A stretch of DNA of 64,000 bases from Armillaria gallica (GCA_037576215.1 JBANDB010000004.1:4154001-4218000); one strand, 5' to 3'. Shown: positions 13,787 to 25,202, numbered from the stretch's first letter. The notes: a model not told the origin generated them from the sequence alone. A program made the numbers and translations.

Positions 13787-14931
13787 ATGCTTGCCTCTGA
13801 CGGCTATCTCGCACGCACTGATTTCCAAGAGAAGGTTGTCTGGCATCGGACTGGCAATGGACATGTTCTGTGCTCGCGCCTGAAAGCCATCGATGATGGG
13901 CCAATCCTCATTGTTGTCTCACTAGTCGCGGTACCTTCAACTAGCAATTGGTACAATAAATTATCCAGTTTAGGAGACTACAATGAAAGGTACAAGAAAG
14001 GGGCAAATAAACTTAAATGGCTTCTTCATGTCAGAGCCCCTTCAGGCACCATTTTCATGGAAGACTGGGAGCAGGGAATTTCGACACTAAGGTCTCTTTA
14101 GCAGCATGTTGCCACTGGGAAACCCAAAGATATGGCGATGAAGAAAGGCAATGGAACCGAACTTTGCTTGAGAGCTAATGTGTTCAAGAAGAGAAACGTA
14201 GAGTCTTTTTCATCTTCTTGAATTCTATATTTCTGATTTCTGATGCTGTGTCCATAGAATTGTCAGCCTGTTGATCATGTCACTAGCAAGCACACAGTAC
14301 CATGGAATCATTGTGACACTTATAAAAAGTTCATTGTCGATTATTCCCTCAATGCTATAGACATTAGGGATGTTAATGGTGGCTGTATTCCTATGGGACT
14401 TGGTGCCGAGAAAGCAGTTGGAGGCTCGCTCTGCCTCTTATCATTCCAGGCAAGTGCAACCCTGTTCAGTTTGAGATGCTATCTTCATGTTGGTATTAGG
14501 TCAAGCACTATGAGATCAATCCAGTCTCCAAGGAGTCATTTAATGCAGTCCTACAGACTGTTAAGGTCATTGTACTGAACACTTTGCTTGCAAAGACGAT
14601 CACTGATATGCAGGCCTCACTTGGAGCCGAATTAAAGGCTGCAAACGTCTTTGGTCCCATCAAACAAGCTGGTGCATTCTGTTTGTCATTGTCTTCTAGA
14701 GCACAAAGCTTATCACTCAGCATGACAGTGTGCTTGCATAGGGGGTTGGACAAAGGCGTGAAGCATTCGAATGGAAAAGACGAGGATGGAGAGCATAGCA
14801 ACACGGTGAATGAGGTGGACAGAGAGCATAGCAACACAATACCTGTTGGCACCCCTATTGACACCGGAACTGGTGATGTTACACGAGTTGAGGGTAAGAT
14901 GCCACAAGCCGTGTTGATACTTCCTGACTGA
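13787..14931 (+). CDS. Unrecognised spliced gene with a GC-AG intron
   Basis: Three open segments line up. The first (about 13787-14200) reads FQEKVVWHRTGNGHVLCSR and contains one TAG at 14099-14101 in a CAG-like position. An intron probably runs from about 14200 to a CATAG acceptor near 14264. The second exon (about 14265-14449, NCQPVDHVTSKHTVPWNH) ends at an AG|GCAAGT donor. A 50-nt intron (14450-14499) with a TATTAG acceptor joins it in phase 0 to the last exon (14500-14931, VKHYEINPVSKESFNAVLQ), which ends at a TGA. The C-terminal part contains two short EHSNT repeats. No domain is recognised. The exact phase agreement across the 50-nt intron is the best evidence that this is a gene. Confidence 0.45.
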
Positions 14932-15694
14932 ACTGTATGAATTATAGTCATCTCTACCAGCAAGAAGTGCAAGGCAGACAAAATATCCTAGCAGAGTGGG
15001 TTTTCAAGACAGAAGTGTTAGCAGTGGGGTTCAGCATGAATGTAGCTGCTAAGCGGAGGCTGTTACCTTGTCACATATTGTGAATCATCGTATTAGATAT
15101 AAGTATGTACGTAGTATGGGATCACAGCAGGCTATAACACAGAAAGCCCATTTCAGTTTTTTGATGCTGCATGAGCTGTAAGACAAAGGCATCAGTACAG
15201 AAGAACAGCCACGGACAGCGATAATGTTGAGTGTTGCAATGTGGAGACAATGACGATAGCATAACTCGAACAATGCTGTATTCCACTGTCATATCAAAAT
15301 CCTATGAATGCCGGTTAACATAGAAGAACAGAATGTGCTTGAGACACATGCTGGTTTATCAGTTTCTACACCTCCATCTCAGGAAGCTCTTGGGAATTGT
15401 AAAGATTGAGGTCCTAGTTGGTTGTGCTCTGATATGCCTGCCCGACGTACACCTTTAAAACTGCGTGTAAAAACCTACAAGGAGCCGGCTGACTCAAAGA
15501 GGTTAAAGAACTTAAGAAAGTTATGCCTTGTCATGCAACTAGTAAAAGGAAATCAATGACTCAGAATTTCAATGGCACCTGGCAAGATCAGAAGAGATAC
15601 GGCCCATTTTGAGCATGACATTCAAATGGTCCACACTAGCTAAAACTACGAAAGTCTGCGATACTGTCATCAAATCTTACTCTTGCCAAATCCA
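14932..15694. other. No supported gene
   Basis: This is the interval between the ends of two convergent genes (13787-14931 + and the split minus-strand gene ending at 15695). I see nothing else in it. Confidence 0.5.
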
Positions 15695-16759
15695 TCACAA
15701 TCGAGCACTGGATTCCACCTCCATAGCGCTTGATTCCTCTGCTACTATCATCTGAAGCTGCGAAGCAATCATCTGCAGCTGTCTAACAGAGCGAAGTATT
15801 ATCTCAGCCCTCTGGTTCACAGAACCTAGGCCCGCAGTACTGGTATTTGCACCTGGGTCTACTGGCGTGGACCTGTTGTTGGGTGCATCCTCACCGCTAG
15901 GAGAAGACCTGTCCCTTCTGTCTTGGATTGATGGGTCACCTTGAGCACTGCAATCGCTGGCAGTAGCAGAATGTGATGCAGTGGTATTGTCTGGGTGAGG
16001 ACTCTCTTATTTCATGGGGATGTTAGGTTCTGCAGTAGGACCTGGACCTGGGATCTCCTCGATAACTGGAGGCGTCACTGTACCAACCACAACATTGATG
16101 CATTCAGGGGCAATGCTACCACCAGACCAGATGTAGTAAGTACTTTCATCCTGTACCAGGGGATTGTCTGTGAAACGAAGTAGGTTCACATCAGGCTCGG
16201 GAGCACTGTGAGCTTCATTGTGTGCATCCTTTATTCTGCGGTACATCCAATATAAGCTGTCAAACTGCAGTATGTGATAGCTGTCTGAAGTCAGCGAATA
16301 CAACCTCCATCTGGGGGCTGGCACACCATACGTTTCAATGTGGTACTGGGAAAGAACAAAACCTGAAGGAAACACTAGGCATCCTGGTGTTGTAAAATGA
16401 ACAACTATGGAATGATCCCTAGCATACCAGGTGCTGTAAATTTTACCAATGAATCAGTCATCGTCTTTGTCGGCTAATAAAAAGCACCAGGTTCCTTTTT
16501 CTTTGGCAGTAAGCCTTGAGTGGTCTTTCACTTGGTAGGCATGGTACCATTGGTCGTGCAGCGTCATGGAGTTTTTTACGGCCAGGATTACAACCATGGG
16601 AATGTGGTATTTGTCTAGTGTATTTGTCTGATGTCCCCCAAATTCGGCATGCCATTCTGGGAACATATCCCTAGTCCAAGCATATGCATGGTATCTGTGA
16701 TGTATTCTTTTCAGATGCTGCTCTACAGCGCTATCACTCCTGGGTTCTCTCATTTGCAT

Positions 16760-16764
16760 GTAGC
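16760..16764. repeat. Target-site duplication of element 1, left copy (GTAGC)
   Basis: GTAGC immediately precedes the left LTR and is repeated immediately after the right LTR at 25203-25207. Five base pairs is the usual Ty3/gypsy staggered-cut length. Confidence 0.93.
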
Positions 16765-17183
16765 TGTAAGACCCGAACTCCAATCAAGGGTAAATAGTCC
16801 ACTGTATCATGTTCGTACAGTCACCGACTAGTCCTGTGATGATTGGCGATCAAGACTAACTTAATAGTGCTTAGCAAGAAGGAATGTGTTTCGGTATGAA
16901 TAAACGTTAGCTCAAAGCTAAGGAATATACAGCTTTGAGTACACTACTTATATACTAAAGTGAGGGTCCTAATAAGGTCTGAAGATGAGGGTACCATGTT
17001 AGAAAGTGAATAAGCCAAATACATGGTAACCGAGAATAAGACACGTCGGTGGAGTGTGATGATGTGAAGATTTATGAAGACTCCGTGGAGTCGCGGATCT
17101 AAAGATAAGATAAGGTAAGCACTGAAGATAAGATAAGATAAGATAAGAGGCACTTAGATAAAGAAATGAATAAATCGTAACAT
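16765..17183 (-). repeat. 3' LTR of element 1 (left copy)
   Basis: 419 bp, with one more AGATA-type repeat unit than the 5' copy. It begins TGTAAGACCC and ends CGTAACA on the plus strand. Confidence 0.94.
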
Positions 17184-17196
17184 TACCCCCTTGTTA
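17184..17196 (-). promoter_or_regulatory. Polypurine tract of element 1
   Basis: Purine-rich AACAAGGGGGTAA on the coding strand directly next to the 3' LTR, where plus-strand DNA synthesis would be primed. Element 2 has AAGGAGGGGGTAA at the same place. Confidence 0.7.
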
Positions 17197-17395
17197 AGGC
17201 AGGTGTCCCAACTGCTGTTAGCTTCAATCCCATCATTACTTTCTCACAATGCCTGGACACAATGTTAGTGCCTCTGCCTCAACGGCTGTGATCCTCCTTT
17301 CTTTGTTCCCTATACGCAAGGGCCCGAACGAGGAGGAGGATTTTTGTTATCAGGTGGATGTGGAAGAGGTAAATCTGGTAAACTTTTTCATGTCG

Positions 17396-20300
17396 TCATG
17401 GTATTTCTGTTGGTTCGAACAGCGATTTCATGTCTGTTGAAGGGTCGTCGTTGCCACCAAGCCAATCCCAGTCTAGCTGTTGGTCGTACCACACTTTTCG
17501 TCTGGTGAATAGATCCATATAGGATTGCCAATCTCCTGTTTCATGCTTGGTACGATTCACCCTCTCGGCGAGGTATTTGTCGACAAGTTCTTCGGTGTCC
17601 ATGTTATCCTCCCGTACCCAACTGTTGGATTCTGGTCCATATCCTTTCCACTTGATGAAGTAGTCTGTGACCCAGTACCATGGTTCCCCAGCTTTTCCCC
17701 TGACTTTGCACTCTCTACTGTCAAGGACTTTCTCGACTTCGTAGTGTTCTTCACCATCGATGAGATCTGGCGGTGGTGGGGGTGGCTGTTCTTGGTTTGG
17801 AAATGCAGGTGATGTGTATGGCATAAGGAGTGCTTCGTTAAATACTGGATGGATATGCCAGTTTGTCGGGAGCTTTAATTTATATGCTGATGCTCCAACT
17901 TTTGCGATGATGGGGAATGGGCCTGTTCGTTTGTCTGCGAGTTTCTTCTTGGGACGTGGGAGATTGAGGTTGGTCATGTTGAGCCAAACTTTGTCTCCTA
18001 CTTGGTATTCAACTGCAGGTCGTTTCTTTTTATCATATTGGGCTTTCATCTGGTCAGTGGCTTTCTCGAGCGCTTGCTTTGCTTCAGCATGGATTTTTTG
18101 CATCTGTGAAATGAATGTGGTTGAGGCCAGTGTTCTGAAGGGTGCTCAGGGTTTTGTGCCTGGGAGGATTTCAGCGTTATAGCCATAGTTAACCTCGAAG
18201 GGGCTTTTGCCTGTAGCGGAATAGGTGCAGTTGTTATGAGCGAAGGCCGCAAGGGAGAGCCATTCGACCCAGTCGTTCTGGAGGTGATTGACAAAGATCC
18301 GGAGGTATTTTTCAACTTCTTGATTAACTCATTCAGTCTGTCCATCAGTCTGTGGGTGATAGGCGGTGAATACGTTTGCCTTGATTTGGAGCAAGTCATA
18401 AAGGTCTTTCATGAACTTGGATACGAACATGGTGCCTCGGTCAGAGATGACAACCTGGGGCATCCCATGCTTGGCATATACTTCATCACATAGGATTTTG
18501 GCCCACCCTTCTGATGACAGCTCCGTGGTACATGCTATCGGTATGATTTCCTTAGAGAATCAGTCGACAATCATTAAGATAGTGTCATAACCATTGCACT
18601 TTGGTAAACCAGTGACCATGTCTACAGAGATGTGAGTCCATGGTCGGGAGGGTATGGCATTGGGATGAAGGGGCGCTGCTTTTGCTTACATGCTCGGCTT
18701 GGTTCGTTGACACGTTTCGCAAGCATGGACATAGTTTTCAATGTCCTTCTTCATCCTTGGCTACCAATATTCTCATAGGACGAGTTCTTTAGTCTTTTCA
18801 ATGCCGGGGTGTCCTGCCGTGATGTGGTCATGAAATATTGCGATGATTTCTCCTCATAGCGCATGGTCTTGGGGAATATAGATACAGGAATCATAATAGA
18901 TTAACCCATCATCTAGCTTCATCCCTCGATCATGGCTGAGAGATGCGGAGACATTCTTGTCCCATCGGTGGTGGTCGAGCGTGGCTTGCTTGATCTTGGT
19001 ATGGATTTCCTCAATCGTGGGCATGACTAGTGCCCAGAAGTGCTCAGGTTTGAGAACTATAACCTCATCGTTGTCCTCCTTTTCCTGCTTGTGGTCTGCT
19101 CATCGGCTTAGTAGGTCAGCCTTCTTGTTTGCTGGTCCCGGTTTGTGGTGCAGTGAGAAATGGTATTCGGCAAGCTCAGTTACCCAACGCGCTTGACGTC
19201 AGTTAAGCTTTTGGGGCTTTCAGAAATACTGCAGATTTTGATGATCTGTCCATATCTCAAAGTCCTGAGCCGCACCCATTAGATAGTGCCTCCACTCATC
19301 CAGGGCTAGCATGATTTCCAGCAGTTCTTTGTCGTAAATTTTGTAATTGCGCTCCATAACTGTGAGGGACTTGGATAGAAATGCGACTGGGCGCCATTTT
19401 CCATCCTGTTCCTGTGACAGTACCGCACCTATCGCTCCTTCACTTGCGTCCGCTTCTACACGGAACTTGCCTCCTTCTGTGGGTATTGCCAGTACCACTT
19501 CTTCGGCCAGCAATCTTTTCAACTTGTTGAACGCATCCTGTTGCACTTTTCCCCACTTCCACGGATCGTTTCCTGTCAGCTGTGTCATAGGCTTGATGAC
19601 CTTGCTGTATCCTTTGATAAAACGTCTGTAGAAGTTGGTAAAGCCTAAGAACAACTGGAGTTGTACTTTCTTGGCTGGCACAGGCCATTCTGCTATTCCT
19701 GCGATTTTGACTGGATCCATCCGGATGCTCCCTTCACTGATGATGACTCTGAGGTACTCTGTTTCCAGGGTTTTGAACTCGCATTTCTCCACTTTAAGGA
19801 ATAGCTTGTTCTTTCGGAGGAGTCTTAGAACCTCACACGTGATGTGATGATGCTCCTCTTTCGTTTTGGACATGATTAGGATATCATCGAGATAGATGGT
19901 GACAGCTCCTGATGCAATGAGATCTTCAAAGATGTCATTCATCATCCACTGGAAGGTGGCAGGCAAATTGGTGAGCCCGAAGAACATAACCGTGGGTTCG
20001 AACAACCCTCGATTAGTTCTGAATGCTGCCTTCCACTTGTCGCTGCTTTTAATGTGAATGTTATTGTATCCCCATCGAATGTCGAGTTTGGAAAAGTACT
20101 TGGCGCCTCGTAGTTTATCCATCAGCTCCAAGATGAGCGGAAGTGGGTATCGATTCTTGATTGTCATCTCGTTAAGCTTACAATAATCTTGTACTGATCA
20201 CAGCTTGCCATCCTTTTTCTTAACAAAGAAGAAAGATGAAGCCATGGGCAACTTGGAGGGTCGTATCCGTCCGCTCAAAAGGTTTTCATCTAAAAACTTG

Positions 20301-22228
20301 TCGAGCTCTGCCTGTTCGTTTCAATTAAGAGGATAGACCTTGCAATCGAGATTGGCACTCACGTTTGGAGTGAGTTCAATGGCATGGTCCCACATCTTTG
20401 GCTCGGGAAACTCATCGAAATTGTCTTTAGTGAACAAATCGTTGAAGTCCCGACACCACTCTGGGACCATTTCTTCAAATGTCTGGGTCTTCTTGTCTGC
20501 ATTGGCTGCGGCAGCCAAGTCATTGGCATGATGCGCACATATGAGAATGGCCCACGTGAAATCTATTGCAAGAATGGTGTCTCCCTCCTCCAGTTCTTCA
20601 TCCCACCTGTCGTCGGGGTCTGCATCAGGGTAGTACAAATGGGTTCTTGTGGCATTCGCATCGTGCAAACGTTAATCCTCCTGTCTTCCAATTGATGATC
20701 AGATTATGCCAGGTTAGCCAGTCATGACCAAGGAAGATCTGTTTGTCACCGAGATCTGTTACGGCTAGATCTATTCGTTCTGAATGATCTCCGATTTTGA
20801 GCTCGATCTCAGCATATTTGGTAATTGATCCTCCTTGGTTCCTGGTTCCATCAGCATTATAGACCGGGATTGGTGCAGCAGTCGCTCGAGTTGGAATGTT
20901 GTACTGTTCGATGAACTTTTGGTTGATGGCACTACTGGTGCATCTGCTGTCTACCAACACAGCTGTGGAGATTTTGGGAATGGTTCCTGGTGTTCTGATT
21001 TCGACAGGGATAACTAGGTCCTTCCCTTTCCCACTTAGTGTGCTGATATACCGCTTTGGTTGTTGTAGTTCTTCAAGCCACCAAAGCGCATTAATTCGCT
21101 CCATCCCCCTCATTGCTTCGATCATTGAGTCGACTACCTCCTCCACACACATTTGTGAATCCAATTCTTTAGGATTGCCTTGGCCTCTGACTCCATTCAC
21201 GCTTCTACCACTCCACATAGAGTCCACTCAGCTCCAAATGGTTTAAGCCATTCATTATAGGTCTCTTCGCTGGTATAGGTGTGCGACAGTTGCGGAGCCT
21301 CTTTAACCTTCGTGTCGACCCGTGGGGGCTCAACTACCATTGGTGAGGTCACCACAGTTTCTAAAGGGGGTATTAATTTAGTGTTCTTGTTCATCATGAA
21401 ACTGGTAATGTCCTCATCGTCAGGTACTTCTTCAATAAAAGCTACCTGATGCCCCCTTTTCACTGCCTGGGCGCTAGCAGCTTCCTGTCCTGCAGCTTTC
21501 TGATCAGTTGTGGAACGGGAGGTGCTTTTCCCGAAGGTGCCGTCTCGTGAAGAGACAGCAGGTTGGGCCGACACCGTTGAATGACGGTCGCCTTCACCTG
21601 TTTCCTTTGGGCCCATCACTGTGATGGGCGGGTCCCTTGTTTCATTCGGCGTTCCCCCTTCGTCGAGTCGCCCTTCGTCACGATAGGCATTGGCAACTAA
21701 TCGGGGGCCCTTACTCAACTCCAGTTCGTCCTTGCTTTTTCTGGCGTCCTTGGCTGTCACCAAAGCCCTTTGGTGTATAAGGGATTTAGACTTTGGTAGC
21801 TGTACGGTGTTCTCTTTTACCAGTGGAGGTTTTGCTGAAGCTATTTCCTTGAAACTCCCAGTGAGGCTGGGACTCCGTAGAGCCACTTCGTCAGGGGGGG
21901 CGCTGTGCGCTTGTTCCCCTGCCCCATCTGGTCTAACCATTATGATGGGTGTCACTATGGTAGATGACTTGTCGTTCAATGCTTTCGCCCGCAATGGGTT
22001 ACTTGCCAAATGTTTAGTCATTGGTAGCCTGACTACCACAACATCTGGTACTGGGATTTGATTCTTACTTAGTTTCTGGTCTGATTGCAAAGTCGTGGGT
22101 ATATTTGAATGCGCAGTGGTTACTACAGGCGATATATAAGTACATTTATAAAGTGCGATAGGTGTACCAGCCGAAACTAAGTCCTTGGCCGAGTAAGTTG
22201 AATCATTTACTCCTTGGCACTCTCTTTT
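17396..22228 (-). pseudogene. Element 1 pol (protease, RT, RNase H, integrase, chromodomain)
   Basis: Pol opens in the -1 frame over the gag end (VNDSTYSAKDLVSAGTPI). A long linker leads to a protease whose active site reads LVDSRCTSSA, that is DSR instead of DSG (about 20940). RT/RNase H lies at 20167-19220 (IYLDDILIMSKT; FRVEADASEGAIGAVLSQ). Integrase runs from about 18900 to 17800 and is riddled with stops. A chromodomain follows (YFIKWKGYGPESNSWV, about 17620). Changes identified against element 2 include CGA-to-TGA at Arg positions of IVDRFSKE, LSRRADH, VNRRQARW, KLRPVQDY and PLNREEQ. A frame change near 21150 lies in a GT repeat and another lies near 20650. Dead copy. Confidence 0.92.
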
Positions 22229-24618
22229 ACCTCCTCGATCTTCAGGAGTTTTTCTGTAGTTGGATGATGGTCCCAATAAGTGTTGAAGCGTCGTAGTGCT
22301 TCTTCCCAGGTTTTTGGCGCATTAGGGCAGTCGCGCTTGAAGTGGCCCTTTTTGCCACATTGGAAGCATACTGATGCTGCCCTGGCTGCGTCGACATCCA
22401 TCGGCACGCCGTGTTCTCTGTAAGTTGTCCCTGTAGCCGTCATCGTTGTCGGTATGGGAGCTGCTGTTTGACCACCCCTAGTGGGCGTGGTCGTCTTCTG
22501 TGTCTGTGATTGCGATGGTGTTGCTGTCGTTCCTTCTGCCTGCTTGAGGCGCCAGTTGTAGTCGATCCGGAGTAGACGAGCCTTCCAGCCTTCATGGTCA
22601 GTTGGCACTTCTCCGTCAGCCGAGTATATGGTATTTTTACTCGTCTGGCGGGCAGCCTTTTTGACCTGATGGAGCATGACTTGGTCGTTGGTGCGTACTC
22701 TGGCATGGTAGGCTAGTTCTTCGAAGAGTTGGAAGAACTTGTCACTGTCCTTTTGGTCCGCTTGCCTAAGCTTCTCTCACTGCGCGTACTTTAATTGCGC
22801 ATCGGAGTCCTTCCAGAACCTTTTATTGAGCTCCAACCTGAAATTGTCATAGGACGGGTATAGCTGTTCCCCGTCCGCACTTTTCCCCATGATCTGGGTG
22901 CATAGCTCCCATCATTTCTCAGCGTCGTCGGTGAGTCGTGAGATGCAGAAAATGACTTTATGAGGGGGGTGTCGGAAGTGTCGGTTGAACAACTCGAAGT
23001 GCAGTTCGCACTTTAGAAAGAAGTGGGTGATGTCATTGGAATCACCTTTGAAGTCATCAACCTCTTTGAGAATTTTGAGTTTAAATTCATCATAGGAGGC
23101 AACGGCTCCGTTGACTAGTTGCCAAAGTACTGGTGGATCTGGCAGTGGTGGTGGTGTGGGGTAGCGTGGGAGAGCATATCTTGGAGGTGCAGCGGAAGGT
23201 TGTGGTGGTTGCACGGGTTGTCCACCGCCTCTGCCGCCTGGTGCTGCTCCTCTGGCTCTGGCTCCGTGGCCGCCACCGGCAAAGGGTAGGTAGCCGTGTG
23301 TGTATGTTCCTGGTGGTCCCTGTCCCCTGACGTAGGAGAAGGTACCCATCGAGACCCGAGGAGGTGGTACCGGTGGTTCATCCGGCATTGGTTCCTGCAT
23401 CTCAATCTCCTGTGTGGCTTCTTCATAAGGGGGAAACTCCTCAATTACGGCATCCAGGTGTATTTCATTCCATAGGAGACAAGTGTTTCGCTCCGCCTCA
23501 TATTGTAAGGTCTCATCTGCTGGGAGGCCTCTCTGTATCTTCATAAAATAATCGTTTCTGGCTTGGGAATTTCCCCAAACCGGAGAGAAAGGTAATTCGT
23601 AGGCGAAGTAATTATATATATCCTGATAATTTGCTTGCCTTAATAGAGCAGGAATGGGAATCGTGGGGTCATCATCTGTTTCATTATAAAAATTGATGGC
23701 ATCAGTTAGCATCATCACAACTGGGGTTTGAGGGTGTGTGCTCGCGTGACAGCTCGGGGGTCGACTGGGGAATTCCATCGATCGCGGTTGAGGGGAAGGG
23801 AGTAGGGGGATGTGGTGGGTTGACTGCTGTGCTTGAGTCACCTGAGTCATTTGGAAAGACTCCTCGGTTGTTTCCTTCAGGCTGTGGCTGTTCTCAGAGT
23901 CGCTGGGTGAGTCGTTCCCAAGCACTTGCTCGAGGGGGACGAAGCGGGGACCTGACGTTTCGCCAATCGCTATGCCTTGCGGGGTAAGGGTGGGTAGAGG
24001 TGCTAGCGACGGGTTCCTCGATAGCTCGTACAGGCTCGGGTGTGAACTCCCAGTTATGTATGGGCTGGTCCCACATTGTAAGGGTTCCGTAGCTTCTCGG
24101 GGGAGGTGTGCAGTGGCTGAGCGATCCGTGGCCTGAGGGGAAGTAGGCACTGTAGGGGATGTCGATGTTGTCCCAGAACTCCCCTGATGCGATACCGGCT
24201 GCAGGCGGTGGAGTAGGGTACCTGTCAGCCCAAGGGTCATAATTGGTGACTGGGGCGATGGGTCAAATGTTGCAGCCCACGTCAAATCCCCCAACATGGG
24301 CAGCGAATTGGGCATACGTGCCAGGTGAGAGAGTTCGAGGGACATACGGGAGATACTGGGGAGAGGGAGGTGCAGTGGCGATGGGGATTTCAGGGGAAGA
24401 TGTATCCCTTCTGGGAGGGGTAACGGTCCTTCCCTCCAGGATGATGGGAGTAGTCGACTCAGGAATGTCCGTCTCTGTTTCATCGACTCTTGACCTAGCG
24501 AGCTCGTGGATTGGGATTGGTCACCATGGTATAGGTGCGAAGATTCGGGGTGGCCGCTGCTCGAGTGGGATGCCATCAGGATCGTTGGTGGGGGTTGTAG
24601 TGACTGTGGGGGTGACAT
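22207..24618 (-). pseudogene. Element 1 gag (long N-terminal extension, capsid, CCHC zinc knuckle)
   Basis: About 803 residues. The start is ambiguous: ATG at 24618, or 14 codons later at a MASHSSSGHPESSHLY sequence shared with element 2, which I prefer. A Pro/Ser/Thr-rich N-terminal part overlaps ORF1. A capsid-like region follows (DDFKGDSNDITHFFLKCELHF near 23020; element 2 has ENFNGDSNDIARFF), then the nucleocapsid knuckle CFQCGKKGHFKRDC (about 22340-22380). Stops at 22912-22914 (TGG to TGA) and about 22778 (TGG to TGA) break it. Gag packages the RNA in a virus-like particle. The terminal TAA is at 22207-22209, overlapped by pol in the -1 frame. Confidence 0.85.
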
Positions 24619-24745
24619 GGGGTGTCTCTACTCATTGTAGTGGTCTATAGCAAAACCTAACTGCAAGAATAAGGGCAATGGAGAGAAGGGTGGCACTTGG
24701 TATCCCTAGTGAAATGGCTATAATATGGGTGTTGTCGTTTTCCAT
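23894..24745 (-). pseudogene. Element 1 ORF1: membrane-anchored protein overlapping gag in the +1 frame
   Basis: This is the first ATG after the primer-binding site (24745). It reads MENDNTHIIAISLGIPSATL and continues hydrophobic to residue 29, followed by R30 and R34, which predicts an N-out/C-in membrane anchor. The rest is Pro/Ser/Thr-rich, with a conserved block (residues 191-203, WDNIDIPYSAYFP) and a stop at 23894-23896; 283 codons. TGA interrupts it at 24632-24634, 24521-24523 and 24263-24265. The last two fall at third codon positions of the overlapping gag frame, where C-to-T is silent. Element 2 has the homologous frame open throughout (55687-56457), in the same +1 relation to gag. 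I know of no named family; homology to the element 2 protein is the main support. Confidence 0.65.
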
Positions 24746-24775
24746 GGATGTGTCTTGGAAAAGGGGTTTAGAAAA

Positions 24776-24788
24776 AGCTTTGAGCTAA
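24776..24788 (-). promoter_or_regulatory. Self-priming primer-binding site of element 1
   Basis: The 13 bases one nucleotide inside the 5' LTR are the exact reverse complement of 24932-24944 inside the LTR. The site does not start with TGG, as a tRNA-primed site would. In Tf1 the 5' end of the transcript folds back onto such a site and primes reverse transcription; the same is inferred here. Confidence 0.75.
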
Positions 24789-24931
24789 ATGTAAGACCCG
24801 AACTCCAATCAAGGGTAAATAGTCAGCTGTATCGCATTCGTACAGTCACCGACTAGTCCTGTGATGATTGGCAATCAAGACTAACTTAATAGCGCTTAGC
24901 AAGAAGGAATGTGTTTCGGTATGAATAAACA

Positions 24932-24944
24932 TTAGCTCAAAGCT
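24932..24944 (-). promoter_or_regulatory. Predicted 5' end of the element 1 transcript (self-primer)
   Basis: This segment pairs over 13 nt with the primer-binding site at 24776-24788. It lies about 28-35 nt downstream of a TATATAAG box at 24972-24979, the spacing expected for a transcript start. Confidence 0.65.
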
Positions 24945-24971
24945 AAGGAATATACAGCTTTGAGTACACTA

Positions 24972-24979
24972 CTTATATA
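24972..24979 (-). promoter_or_regulatory. TATA box of element 1
   Basis: TATATAAG on the coding strand in U3, about 30 bp upstream of the predicted transcript start. The same sequence is kept in the 3' LTR. Confidence 0.65.
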
Positions 24980-25128
24980 CTAAAGTGAGGGTCCTAATAA
25001 GGTCTGAAGATGAGGGTACCATGTTAGAAAGTGAATAAGCCAAATACACGGTAATCGAGAATAAGACACGTCAGTGGAGTGTGATGATGTGAAGATTTAT
25101 GAAGACTCCGTGGAGTTGCAGATCTAAA

Positions 25129-25168
25129 GATAAGATAAGGTAAGCACTGAAGATAAGATAAGATAAGA
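25129..25168 (-). promoter_or_regulatory. GATA-box cluster in U3 of element 1
   Basis: Five AGATAAG/GATAAG motifs in 40 bp, matching the WGATAR consensus of fungal GATA zinc-finger factors. They lie about 185-225 bp upstream of the predicted transcript start. Element 2 has a similar array at nearly the same distance. Confidence 0.5.
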
Positions 25169-25202
25169 GGCACTTAGGTAAAGAAATGAATAAATCATAA
25201 CA

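Larger units (their letters stand above)
16765..25202 (-). mobile_element. Element 1: complete but decayed Ty3/gypsy chromovirus (Tf1/sushi type), 8438 bp
   Basis: Two LTRs of 419 and 413 bp in the same orientation bound an internal region read on the minus strand as ORF1/gag, protease, RT, RNase H, integrase and chromodomain. The ends on the coding strand are TGTTACG...CTTACA, and a 5-bp duplication flanks it. The LTRs differ at about 15 substitutions plus one 5-bp repeat unit, mostly CpG-type transitions, so this is the older of the two elements. Pol has many stops, most CGA-to-TGA, and two frame changes, so the copy is inactive. It lies in the same orientation as the gene it splits. Confidence 0.95.
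24790..25202 (-). repeat. 5' LTR of element 1 (right copy)
   Basis: 413 bp. On the coding strand it runs from 25202 to 24790. It holds a GATA-box cluster, a TATA box and the predicted transcript start, giving U3 as roughly 25202-24945 and R/U5 as 24944-24790. Confidence 0.94.

Noticed and set aside
19985..20010. GGGTTCGAAC word resembling a tRNA T-loop
   Set aside because: It lies within the RT coding region of element 1 and no acceptor stem or D-arm surrounds it.
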